Of a stretch of 64,000 nucleotides of DNA, positions 17,548-25,926 are shown piece after piece. This stretch comes from Desulfovibrio sp. JC010 (GTDB taxonomy: Bacteria > Desulfobacterota > Desulfovibrionia > Desulfovibrionales > Desulfovibrionaceae), in the NCBI RefSeq assembly GCF_010470675.1, contig NZ_VOIQ01000005.1, positions 1-64,000 on the forward strand. The letters run 5' to 3'. The notes under the pieces are model-generated. The model did not search any database. It had not been told where the DNA came from and saw nothing but the letters and a program-made list of their open reading frames with translations. Position 1 is the stretch's first letter. Each line of letters starts with the position of its first letter. A program made the translations under genes and the position numbers.

Positions 17548-19153
17548 ATTTAGCCATATATACAAATTTTTTCTTGCCATTCTGGTTGCTATGCTGCTGG
17601 TCCCGTCCGGAGCACAGGCCCGCAAGTATTCGCCCATCGAACTGGAAGATCAGGCTCAGGCCCAGTGGCATATTAATTACGCCAGCTATCTCATTGATAT
17701 AGGTAAATATTTCGAGGCCCTTGAACAATATGATACAGCTGTGGATTATTCCCCGGTGGCTAAGACTCGGGTCAACGCCATGTTCGGCAAGGCCATGGTT
17801 CTGTCCACTTTTCTGGATGCCCCGGAAAAGGCTGCCGATGTCTACCGCATGGTAGGCCGTAATTACCCGGATTATGCGGATACCGCCCTTTATCGGCTGG
17901 GATTTCTCTATTACCAGATGAACCGTTATGACCGGGCCAAAAATGTTTTCCGTCAATACCTGCGCTATTTTCCTAAAGGTAAGTTCAAGTTTCAGGCCGA
18001 AGCAGTGGTTTCTGCCATGCGGGCCAAACAGGAACAGAAGCCTGAACAGAAACCGGACCAGAAGCCCGAAGAAAAACCATCCCAAAAGATTCCTGAAAAG
18101 ATCGGCAAAGAGCCTTCGCTGCGGGTTTGTCTGAGTCGCAAGGTTAAGTCTCTTACCGTAACCACCGGAACCGGCAAGGATAAGATTTGCACTGACGAGC
18201 TTGGTTGCGGGCGTAAGTACAAGGTAGGCATGTCCGGCAAGCGTCTGACTTTGGACGGCAAGGTGGTTTCCGCCACGCGTATCAAGTTCAAGTCCAATGG
18301 AGCACTTAAGGTCAGCTATGGTTCCGAGACCAAGAAGGTGCGCGGGATCATCGATGTAAGCATCCGTAAAGGCAAGCTGCTGATCCTCAATCTGGTGGAT
18401 ATCGAAGATTACCTGCGTTCTGTGGTTCCGGCGGAATCATACGCTTCATGGCCCGCCGAAACCCTGAAGGCTCAGGCCGTGGCCGCGCGGACCTATGCCT
18501 ATTACCAGAAGTTGCACCGCACCCATCTTTTCTACGATGTCTACGCCGATACCTACGACCAGATGTACGCGGGCGTGGATCGCGAGGACAAACGCACTGA
18601 CAAGGCGGTGAAGCAGACCAGCGGACATGTGCTGTTATATAAGGATAAACCCATACTTTCGCAGTATACGGCCAACAGCGGCGGATTCACTGCCGACGCC
18701 AAGGCTATTTTCGGTGCCGGAAAGGCGTATCTTGTTGCCCATAAGGACCCGGCCAGCCTGAAGGGCAAGATGGCTTCTTGGACCAAGAAGTACAGCCGCA
18801 AGGATATTGAAGCCAAGTTGAAAAAGATCGGTATTTCCGTGCCCGGTATCCGTTCCATAACTGCACTGGAAAAAGGGCCCTCCGGCAGGATCGTCAAGGT
18901 GCGTATCAAGTACAAGTCCGGTTATCGCGATCTGCGTACCCGGACCACTTTGGGCAGTTCACGTGTCTTGAAATTACCTGATATTCTCCTGCGAATTGAC
19001 AAAAAGGGAGATTATTATACATTTAAAGGCCGTGGCTGGGGTCACGGTGTTGGCTATTCGCAATGGGGAGCTGCGGAGCTTGGCAAGACCAGGAAGTATG
19101 ACCATATTTTGAAATTCTACTATCCCGGCAGCAGTATCAAGCGGCTATGGTAG
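17537..19153 (+). CDS. TPR and SpoIID/LytB-domain exported protein (envelope operon gene 7)
   Basis: Product of 538 residues, signal peptide ending SGAQA. Residues 35-155 are TPR-like. Residues 165-195 are a Lys/Pro/Glu/Gln linker (EQKPEQKPDQKPEEKP). Residues 200-538 are a SpoIID domain: VVPAESYASWPAETLKAQAV near 297 contains the Glu that is catalytic in SpoIID lytic transglycosylase, AARTYAYYQ follows, and GRGWGHGVGYSQWGA lies near 500. It should act on peptidoglycan glycan strands. Spore-forming genes are absent here, as for SpoIID paralogues of other Gram-negatives. The ATG lies inside the end of gene 6, implying translational coupling. Confidence 0.87.
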   Translation: MNNKFSHIYKFFLAILVAMLLVPSGAQARKYSPIELEDQAQAQWHINYASYLIDIGKYFEALEQYDTAVDYSPVAKTRVNAMFGKAMVLSTFLDAPEKAADVYRMVGRNYPDYADTALYRLGFLYYQMNRYDRAKNVFRQYLRYFPKGKFKFQAEAVVSAMRAKQEQKPEQKPDQKPEEKPSQKIPEKIGKEPSLRVCLSRKVKSLTVTTGTGKDKICTDELGCGRKYKVGMSGKRLTLDGKVVSATRIKFKSNGALKVSYGSETKKVRGIIDVSIRKGKLLILNLVDIEDYLRSVVPAESYASWPAETLKAQAVAARTYAYYQKLHRTHLFYDVYADTYDQMYAGVDREDKRTDKAVKQTSGHVLLYKDKPILSQYTANSGGFTADAKAIFGAGKAYLVAHKDPASLKGKMASWTKKYSRKDIEAKLKKIGISVPGIRSITALEKGPSGRIVKVRIKYKSGYRDLRTRTTLGSSRVLKLPDILLRIDKKGDYYTFKGRGWGHGVGYSQWGAAELGKTRKYDHILKFYYPGSSIKRLW

Positions 19154-19191
19154 AGCTGCAAATAAGCTGCAATTGATAGATAAGGCCCTTA

Positions 19192-19953
19192 ATGAATAGA
19201 ACAGAAAGAATTATCTGGCTGATTTGTGTGGTACTGACCCTGACCGTCATGTGCGGTATTATTGAATGCCGGGCAGATACGGCTTCGCAGGGAGTGCCGG
19301 TTGTCCCGACTGTGCTGGAATCCGAAGTTTCCTGCGGAAGAATGGGGCAGGAGTTGATTGACCGCGGGGATTACGAACTTGCGGTTTCCAGCCTTGAACA
19401 AAGCTTGAAGAGTCATCCCCGCTCGGACTGGCTGTACAGCCTGCTCGGGCGGGCTTATTTTAAAATGGGTGATCTGGAACTGGCCGAGGCTCAGTTTCGT
19501 ATGGCTTTGGATATCAACAAGAATAATCCGGCAGCCAAGCGCATGGTTCTTGAAATGCGCAAAACGCAGGATCTGCTCAGGGACCGCGATGTAAGTGAGT
19601 GGATCAATATCGCCAAGGAAAGGGCGGCCGATCTGGTGACGCTGGTAATCGGTGTCTGGCTTGGTACCTTGCTTTCCGGCATTTCAGGCCGTTTTTATTC
19701 CCATTTCGTGCGTACCAGCTTCCGTAAAGCCCTTGCCAAGAAAGATTTCGACTATGTAACCGATATATTGGAAGATCTGCAGATAAAACGCGAGAAAGCC
19801 CAGTTGCGTATGCGTTTACGTGAGCTTTTGAAAGAATATGATCTTGAGGAAGCCAAGGAAATGATCATCGAATACGTGGATGACCGCGAAATCGAAGACA
19901 AGCTGGTTCATTTTCTGGTCCAGATTCACAAGAAATCTCAGGTGAAAAGTTAA
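19192..19953 (+). CDS. TPR membrane protein (envelope operon gene 8)
   Basis: Product of 253 residues. An N-terminal hydrophobic segment (residues 7-25) is followed by two TPR-like units (GQELIDRGDYELAVSSLEQS, YSLLGRAYFKMGDLELAEAQ). A second membrane segment (about 147-165, LVTLVIGVWLGTLLSGISG) precedes a charged helical C-terminal part. It could be an inner-membrane coupling subunit for the secreted proteins encoded before it. A 38-base gap to gene 7; AAGG nine bases before the ATG. Function unknown. Confidence 0.75.
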   Translation: MNRTERIIWLICVVLTLTVMCGIIECRADTASQGVPVVPTVLESEVSCGRMGQELIDRGDYELAVSSLEQSLKSHPRSDWLYSLLGRAYFKMGDLELAEAQFRMALDINKNNPAAKRMVLEMRKTQDLLRDRDVSEWINIAKERAADLVTLVIGVWLGTLLSGISGRFYSHFVRTSFRKALAKKDFDYVTDILEDLQIKREKAQLRMRLRELLKEYDLEEAKEMIIEYVDDREIEDKLVHFLVQIHKKSQVKS

Positions 19954-19979
19954 TTTTGTAACGTCCTAGATCATATGCA

Positions 19980-20102
19980 GCGAAGCTTAATAAAAGGTTT
20001 TGGGATTCTTGCACTAGCCCTTAGGTGAGCGGCTTCCGCGAGTCTTAGGGATAGCGACAGTGGAACAAACCCTTTTGCAAAAGGGTTTAAGCCGCCGGAG
20101 GC
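19980..20102 (+). repeat. Dispersed hairpin repeat, copy R2, with a nested 56-bp hairpin
   Basis: Same ends and stem as R1, but 20011-20066 is an insertion between GGGATTCTT and AAACCC. The insertion is itself self-complementary: CTAGCCCTTAG (20014-20024) with CTTAGGGATAG (20044-20054), and GCGG/CCGC at the tip. The GGAGGC end faces the stop codon at 20141. A second small palindrome (AGCGCGATAGCGCATCAAA, about 20119-20139) follows. Confidence 0.85.
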
Positions 20103-20140
20103 GAAATCCTTTAATCCAAAAGCGCGATAGCGCATCAAAA

Positions 20141-22087
20141 TTACCCCAGCCCTGAAATAAAGCGTGCTGCAATCTGATCCGCGTCTTCGTTATCCGCCAC
20201 TACCGGATGGTGGGTGGCGATGTGGGCGATTAGATGTCCTGTTGTTGCCAGCAGTTTTTGAACTTCCGGTTCCCTTCCTTGTCTGAAAATACCTTCAATC
20301 ATATCACCCTGATGGGTGGTGGCGAATCCTTGTGATTCCAGTGTGGTTCTTATGAATCTGATTCGGGCAATGCGCTGGGCCGGGCTTCCGTCGCCGCCTT
20401 TGAAGCGGAAATGGATATGGTTGTAGCGGGCATCTGGATCGCAGACCGCGTCCACTTCGGTGAGGTCTTTTTCCGATTTCAGGGTGATGTTCATGTAGGT
20501 CCGGGAAAGAATGGCGTATCCGTCAATCCTGTTTTCCCCTTCCCAGCCGGTCCGGTCCGCGCCAAGGCCGAACCAGAGAGCCCACATGGGGGCGGATTTG
20601 ATGTCGTCCGGCGAAATATCCATTTTGCCTGCAGCGGTTGAGAATAACCCGTCAGCAAGGTTGAGCAGGGTGATGTCAATGGGCTGGCGGGCCTTCAAGT
20701 GTTTGGCTCCGTCAATTCCAAGTCCTTTTTTGCTGACCAGCGAGAACATTTCCTCAATTCCCTTTTCATTGGCAAAGCGCACCAGATCGTACATGGAGCG
20801 GCTTTTTTCCGGCAGGAACATCTCCGTGTTGCGCGGGGAAATATTCAGGCTGGCAATGTAGGAGAGTGCCTGCTTGATGCGTACGGTCTCCTTTTCTCCC
20901 TTGAAAGGGTAGGAACGGGCCGATGTGATCATGACCCGGTTGCGCCGGTCGGTTACCCAGTAACATTTCTGGGGCAACCCGAACAATTCTTCAGCTTTTC
21001 TGCCCATGGCGGAGATTGTTTTTGCCGAATGGGTGGAAAGCGGAGATTGCTCCGGCTTGGAGAGAATGCGTTGCTTTTCCCGTCTGGAAACCAGATAAGG
21101 GGTGGTCGAGTTTTTGCTGAATATGGCGGAGCATCCGTGCTCCCTGTCCTTGGGCGGAAGGTCCGATGACTCGTGCAGGGTTTCAAGCACACCTGAATCG
21201 TGGATGTCCTTATAGGGCTGGATAATGATCGAAGCCGGGCTTTCGCGGTCCGCGTATCCGGATTCGATGCGGGCTTTGATGGATTCCGCTGAAAATTTAC
21301 AGGTGGCTGCTTTTTTCCATGCTTCAACAATATCCTGAGCAGCTACCGGGGAAATAGTACACCAGCTTTCGGGCAGTCCGTAGAGACTTCCTTCGGGGGT
21401 TGAGGATGCGGTCAGGGTCAGGTTACCGCTGCCTCGTGAGGTCTCAAGGGCCGCGATTTCAATTTCATTGGCGATTGCTTCGGGCATTTTGCCCTGCATG
21501 AAGCGGTCGGTGATGGTGCGCGAAATCTGGCTAAGATCTGAGATATTCGTGGTAACCGCCGATTCAAGAATCTCATCTATGGCGATGCGCAGGTTGTTGG
21601 CCTCGATATAGTAGTTATACACATCGGAACCGATGACCATGCCGTCCAGAACCGGAACTCCCGCTTTTTTCAGTCTCGCGAGGTCGGCGGCACAGGCTCC
21701 GGCCTTGAATTCATAGTCGATGGCATCATCAAGGGTGAAGGTAAAAGGCTTTGAGATTTCCGGGTCCGGTACAGTGACCGCCATGCGCACGTAGAAATTG
21801 ATCTTGTTGTAGTAGTCCATGATGTCCATGAACCGTACCGGGTTCATGTCCTGCAGATGTTCGAGCATGGTCCGGATATTAATACCCAGATCGGCGGCCT
21901 GTTTTTCCACATAGGCCCAGTCGGTTACGGTCAGGCCGAAGCCGATATCTTCAATGTGTGAAATGGATTTGAGGCATTCCTCTTCCAGTTCCATGAGTTT
22001 CCTGAAAGAATTATATCTTCGCCGGAGCAGCCGTCCCGGCGGAAATGTCTCGTACGTCCAGTGGCTGAATACGTGTCGAAATCTCAT
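20141..22087 (-). CDS. PEP/pyruvate-binding domain protein (degenerate PPDK/PEP-synthase type)
   Basis: Product of 648 residues, about the size of the N-terminal nucleotide-binding part of pyruvate phosphate dikinase/PEP synthase. Weak landmarks are LARLKKAGVPVLDGMVIGSD near residue 160 and ASIIIQPYKD near 285; the catalytic phospho-His domain is not evident. It is therefore probably a regulatory or non-catalytic relative rather than a complete dikinase. Similar proteins accompany TauE/SafE permeases and kinases in Desulfovibrio. The start at 22087 lacks a ribosome site; an ATG at 21994 with AGGA is the alternative. Last gene of a minus-strand group beginning at tauE-like 27087. Confidence 0.65.
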   Translation of the reverse strand: MRFRHVFSHWTYETFPPGRLLRRRYNSFRKLMELEEECLKSISHIEDIGFGLTVTDWAYVEKQAADLGINIRTMLEHLQDMNPVRFMDIMDYYNKINFYVRMAVTVPDPEISKPFTFTLDDAIDYEFKAGACAADLARLKKAGVPVLDGMVIGSDVYNYYIEANNLRIAIDEILESAVTTNISDLSQISRTITDRFMQGKMPEAIANEIEIAALETSRGSGNLTLTASSTPEGSLYGLPESWCTISPVAAQDIVEAWKKAATCKFSAESIKARIESGYADRESPASIIIQPYKDIHDSGVLETLHESSDLPPKDREHGCSAIFSKNSTTPYLVSRREKQRILSKPEQSPLSTHSAKTISAMGRKAEELFGLPQKCYWVTDRRNRVMITSARSYPFKGEKETVRIKQALSYIASLNISPRNTEMFLPEKSRSMYDLVRFANEKGIEEMFSLVSKKGLGIDGAKHLKARQPIDITLLNLADGLFSTAAGKMDISPDDIKSAPMWALWFGLGADRTGWEGENRIDGYAILSRTYMNITLKSEKDLTEVDAVCDPDARYNHIHFRFKGGDGSPAQRIARIRFIRTTLESQGFATTHQGDMIEGIFRQGREPEVQKLLATTGHLIAHIATHHPVVADNEDADQIAARFISGLG

Positions 22088-22126
22088 AATAGTTCATCAT
22101 ATCAAACAGTAGCGTATAAAGAAACC

Positions 22127-24064
22127 CTACAGTTGCTCTTCTTCCGAAAGCTCATCAAGGGGCAGGGTTACTTTGAATAATGTTCCCGGGCCTGATTTTG
22201 CCGGGAGCTCAAGCGTGTTGCGCAGGCTGCGCGGCAGCGGGCTGACTGCCTCAATAGTCCCGCCGTGGTCCTTGATGATACCGAAGGATACCGACAGTCC
22301 CAGTCCTGTCCCCTTGCCAACCGGCTTGGTGGAGTAGAAGGGATCGAAGATGGCATTGATGTTTTTAGCCTCAACGCCGTGCCCGGTATCGGCAAAGATG
22401 GCGGTAATGGTCATGGATGCGGTATCCAGCTGGGTTGAAATATGGATGTTTCCCTTTTCGTCGATTGCTTCCAGTGCGTTGGAAAGCAGGTTCAGCCAGA
22501 CCTGTTTCAGCTTTTCCGGGTCCCCGTGAATGATGGGGAAACGGTCGTCCAGCTCCGTTGAAATGCGGACCTGTTCCAGCTTGAAAGTATGGCTGACCAG
22601 CTGCACCACTTCCAGAATGGAGTTGTTGAAACACATGGTGATCTTCTCGCTCTCATTCTGGCGGGAAAATCCGAGCAGGTCGGCTACGATCTTGCGGCAG
22701 ACCCGGGTTTGCTTTTCGATGATGGACATGTCTTTGGCTATCTGGTCTTCGGGATCAAGGTCTTCCTGTAACAGCTGTGCGTAACCGAGTATTATTCCCA
22801 GGGGGGTGTTGATTTCGTGTGCCACGCCTCCGGCAAGTTTGCCGATGGATTCCATTTTCTGGGATTGGATCAGCTGGGCCTGATAACTTTTAAGCTCGGT
22901 AATTTCGCGCGAGGTGGAGAGTACCCCGATGATATTGTTGCTTTGGCCGTGTACCGGAACACGGATGGTATGGAACCAGCGGGGCGGAGAGTCGTCCGTT
23001 TCCGGTTCGCGGGTTTCCTTGTTTACCGGACGTCCGGTTTCCAGAACCACCCGAGCCTCTTCCATGCGTGCGGCGGCAGTCTCTTCCGGATATATCTCAG
23101 CATCAGTCAGGCCGATGATTTCTTCTTCGCTGCGGCCCAGATGTTCGGCATAGGTTTTGTTCACCGCAAGGTAGGTCAGCTGCGGCCCCAGCAGGGATAC
23201 AAAGTCCGGGGAAACATTGATGATGGTCTTGAGCAATTCTTTCTGCCGGGTCAGGTCGGCCTCTGTGATCTGCAGGTCTTCAATGTGGCAGGCAAGGCTC
23301 ATGCCCATGGCATCAAAGGTTTCGGTCAGTTCCTGAATCTCATCGCCTTTGGGCGGGTTGCTGACGATTCTTTTGAATTTGTCAGTAATGTTTTCGTCTT
23401 TATTTTCATCCTTGCGCAGGCCGGGGCCCAGATGGGTGGTGACAATATCCTCGGCATGTTTCTGCAGCGATCCCAGCCGCAGGGTCAGCTGCCGGGCAAA
23501 CTGGGTGGAGATGAGCACCGCCAGCAGCAGCACCGCTCCGGTCAGGACCATGATGGCAAAGATGAGGTTCTGGACCACGGCATGTATCCCGGACCTTGAA
23601 AGGCCGATGCGGACCATGCCCAGCTTCTTGTCACTTAGAAATATAGGTGCGGCAAAGTCAAAAAGTCTGCTTTTTCCGGTATCAACGGTCACCACGCTGA
23701 TTTTATTGCCCACGCTTTCATTGGCTTCTTTCAATTGTACCGGGAAGCCGTCACTGAAAGTGTTGGCAAGAACCCGGTTCTGTTCGTCCATGATGAAGGC
23801 GTATTCAATTTCACTGTCTGCTTTTTTCAACTCATTGACCATTGATCCGAGGTTGAGCAGGTCTACAGAAAGGAGAGGGTTTTCCGCGCGCAGGGCCAGA
23901 TTTCCAGCCAGCACTTCGCCCCGTTTTCTCGATTGTTCAATAAGTGCGTCCGAGGACATGCGGATGACGAATATGGCAATAAGCAGCGAGGTAAAAGCCA
24001 CAATCAGGGTCAGACCGAGATTGATTTTGGTCCTGAATTTCAAGCGGGAGAATAAATCCGTCAT
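22127..24064 (-). CDS. Membrane sensor histidine kinase with PAS domain
   Basis: Product of 645 residues: membrane segment 15-35, extracytoplasmic sensor domain 36-165, second membrane segment 166-188, HAMP-like linker, PAS domain about 270-390, then a HisKA domain with phospho-accepting His in AGGVAHEINTPLGIILGYAQ and an ATPase domain (NLLSNALEAIDE, FADTGHGVEA, GKGTGLGLSV). No response regulator is adjacent. The ATG overlaps the stop of the PhnD-like gene (ATGA), and GGAGGGG precedes it, so the two are translated together. The binding protein is the likely signal source. Confidence 0.93.
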   Translation of the reverse strand: MTDLFSRLKFRTKINLGLTLIVAFTSLLIAIFVIRMSSDALIEQSRKRGEVLAGNLALRAENPLLSVDLLNLGSMVNELKKADSEIEYAFIMDEQNRVLANTFSDGFPVQLKEANESVGNKISVVTVDTGKSRLFDFAAPIFLSDKKLGMVRIGLSRSGIHAVVQNLIFAIMVLTGAVLLLAVLISTQFARQLTLRLGSLQKHAEDIVTTHLGPGLRKDENKDENITDKFKRIVSNPPKGDEIQELTETFDAMGMSLACHIEDLQITEADLTRQKELLKTIINVSPDFVSLLGPQLTYLAVNKTYAEHLGRSEEEIIGLTDAEIYPEETAAARMEEARVVLETGRPVNKETREPETDDSPPRWFHTIRVPVHGQSNNIIGVLSTSREITELKSYQAQLIQSQKMESIGKLAGGVAHEINTPLGIILGYAQLLQEDLDPEDQIAKDMSIIEKQTRVCRKIVADLLGFSRQNESEKITMCFNNSILEVVQLVSHTFKLEQVRISTELDDRFPIIHGDPEKLKQVWLNLLSNALEAIDEKGNIHISTQLDTASMTITAIFADTGHGVEAKNINAIFDPFYSTKPVGKGTGLGLSVSFGIIKDHGGTIEAVSPLPRSLRNTLELPAKSGPGTLFKVTLPLDELSEEEQL

Positions 24065-25005
24065 TTTACCCCTCCTTCATCCAGTCCCAACATTTTCGTA
24101 AGTCTGCGTACAGAATCATAATCGCTGTCTTCTGCCGGGATAATGCCGCGCATTCCGGCCTGATAAAGAATGGAAGCCTGATCCGGGTTGTCCATGGACA
24201 TGGAGAACATACTGTATTTGATTTTATTAACCACCTTTTCGGAAAGCCCTTTACGTGCGGCATAGACCCAGCCCGGAAAAGATTCTGTTTCCGCAATGAT
24301 TCTTATTTTATCAATGTTGATTTTGTCCCGGACCACGTTCAGGGTGCCTTCGCGGATGGAGGCGAAATCATATTTTCCGGCATAGACGGCCAGTACGGCT
24401 TTTTCCTGCTTGCCGCCCGGACCGGGGGCAAATGAAATTTCCTTGAATTCAGATTCCTTGATTCCATGTTTGAGAAACAGGCCCAGCGGAAAGAGGTAGC
24501 CTCCGGCGGAAAGCGGGTCCACGGCAATCCATGTTTTGCCGATGCAGTCTTTGAGCCTTGTAATAGCCCGGTTGTCTTTGCGGGTGATGATCTGGCCCCG
24601 GAAAGTGGGGCTGCCGGAAGGTTCGATGATTCTTGCAAAAGCACGGGCACCGCTTCTGGCGATTTCCACGTAGGTCATGGGGTTGGAAAAGGAAATGTCG
24701 ATTTCACCGTTTTCCACCATGCGGCGGTGCTCTTCAAAGGTGTCGGGGAAAACCTGCCGGATGGTGAATCCTGATTCGCGGGACAGGTAATCAATCAGTT
24801 TACTGTGACGCAGGTAGGATACTTTATGTGAATATTGAGGCAGGTAGGCGTAAGTTATGGCCGGTCTCGGTTCGGGGACGCGGACTTCTTCGCGGATGGA
24901 CATGTCCACGTGAACAATTGTTTCTTCCGGCTGCGATCCGAAGAAGTACAAGGCGGCCCCGGCCAGAAGAAGTATCGCAGGAAGAGTATATCTGAGCTTG
25001 AACAT
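24061..25005 (-). CDS. PhnD-like periplasmic solute-binding protein
   Basis: Product of 314 residues with an N-terminal hydrophobic segment that may be an uncleaved anchor. It belongs to the phosphate/phosphite/phosphonate-type binding proteins: TYAYLPQYSHKVSYLRHSKL, ISFSNPMTYVEIARSGA, TWIAVDPLSAGGYLFPLG and YDFASIREGTLNVV. No ABC permease or ATPase genes are near; instead it overlaps the sensor kinase. A role as ligand-capturing partner of that kinase is therefore more likely than uptake. GGAG lies five bases before the ATG. Confidence 0.87.
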   Translation of the reverse strand: MFKLRYTLPAILLLAGAALYFFGSQPEETIVHVDMSIREEVRVPEPRPAITYAYLPQYSHKVSYLRHSKLIDYLSRESGFTIRQVFPDTFEEHRRMVENGEIDISFSNPMTYVEIARSGARAFARIIEPSGSPTFRGQIITRKDNRAITRLKDCIGKTWIAVDPLSAGGYLFPLGLFLKHGIKESEFKEISFAPGPGGKQEKAVLAVYAGKYDFASIREGTLNVVRDKINIDKIRIIAETESFPGWVYAARKGLSEKVVNKIKYSMFSMSMDNPDQASILYQAGMRGIIPAEDSDYDSVRRLTKMLGLDEGGVK

Positions 25006-25055
25006 GAATTCTCCGCTGAAAGGGGAAGCTGTGCTGCGGAGAAGTTCTTGCGGAA

Positions 25056-25682
25056 TTAAGCTTTGCTTTCAAGCCCGGCAGGGGCGTCAGGAGCATCCTT
25101 TAATTCAGGCTCCTGCGTCAGCTCATCCCAAGAAGTCATCTCTCCGGCTTTTATAGCGTCTTCCGCTCTCATGTCGTCTATTTTTTTCAGAACCGGTATG
25201 TATGATCTTACCTTAGAAAAGCCGTAGCGTACAATAATATATGATAAAATAAAAACAAAGGAGTAGCCGAGCCCGAATTCAATATAAGGCACTGTGTGGA
25301 TATCGATTCCGGCAAAGCGGGATTGCAGCCAGCCCATGGCAAAAGGCACAGGCCAGAGCGAAACTGCAAAAAGCGCGGCATGGGAAAAGAAGACTTTCCC
25401 GAAATATTCATTGGCCCATTTGTTGGCGGATTTGAAGGTTTCTTTTTTCTTGTGGCGGATCGCTTCAATGGAAATATTATTCATGCGGGTCATCTTGCGG
25501 TTCAAATCAGTGTAATATTCCCGGTTCCAGATATAAATCAGGCTCATGGAAATTTCCCCGGCAAGGGTACACCACAAAGCCATAATCGCAGTACCCAACC
25601 AGAAAGCCGCAAGGCTGGGCAGGCCGATACGATAAGGTGCAATAAGCAGATTGTCGATTACGGGATATATTGATTCAAACAT
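25056..25682 (-). CDS. Small polytopic membrane protein, conserved hypothetical
   Basis: Product of 208 residues with about four membrane segments (around 20-50, 100-120, 140-160) and a charged C-terminal tail (EDAIKAGEMTSW, EPELKDAPDAPAG). Not recognised. I start it at 25682 because GGAGG lies seven bases before this ATG; that GGAGG is the terminal CCGCCGGAGGC of dispersed repeat R3. The frame from 25727 would run through the repeat. It lies between tauE-like and PhnD-like genes, which suggests a common function. Confidence 0.75.
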   Translation of the reverse strand: MFESIYPVIDNLLIAPYRIGLPSLAAFWLGTAIMALWCTLAGEISMSLIYIWNREYYTDLNRKMTRMNNISIEAIRHKKKETFKSANKWANEYFGKVFFSHAALFAVSLWPVPFAMGWLQSRFAGIDIHTVPYIEFGLGYSFVFILSYIIVRYGFSKVRSYIPVLKKIDDMRAEDAIKAGEMTSWDELTQEPELKDAPDAPAGLESKA

Positions 25683-25686
25683 AAAT

Positions 25687-25766
25687 GCCTCCGGCGGCCC
25701 TGCCGGGAGCCTTAAACCCTTTTCCAAAAGGGTTTAAGAATCCCAAAACGTTTTAGTAAGCTTCGC
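25687..25766 (-). repeat. Dispersed hairpin repeat, copy R3 (long form)
   Basis: Reverse orientation: GCCTCCGGCGGC, then the short extra hairpin CCCTGCCGGGAG, the stem TTAAACCCTTTT/AAAAGGGTTTAA, AATCCCAAAACG and GCTTCGC. The GGAGG on the minus strand is the ribosome site of the gene at 25682. Confidence 0.85.
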
Positions 25767-25829
25767 ATCCAATCACGATTAGACGCGGGTTGATTTGTTG
25801 TTAGCTTTAGCTCCAGCTTTGGTCCCCAG

Positions 25830-25920
25830 CGGCGAAGCCTTTTTAAAAGGTTCTGAAGGGGATGGGGTCTGGGGAAGGGGAAACTCTTGCAAGAGTTTCC
25901 CTTCCCCAGCCGCCGGAGGC
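25830..25920 (+). repeat. Dispersed hairpin repeat, copy R4, with a replaced stem
   Basis: Keeps GGCGAAGCC and CCGCCGGAGGC at its ends. The central hairpin is entirely different in sequence: CTGGGGAAGGGGAAACTCTT pairs with AAGAGTTTCCCTTCCCCAG. It lies head to head with R3 in the same gap, its GGAGGC end facing the permease stop codon. Confidence 0.85.
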
Positions 25921-25926
25921 ATCAAA

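Noticed and set aside
22817-24101. Two frames of about 250 codons opposite the sensor kinase
   Set aside because: The kinase has all catalytic motifs on the minus strand; the plus-strand frames have none.
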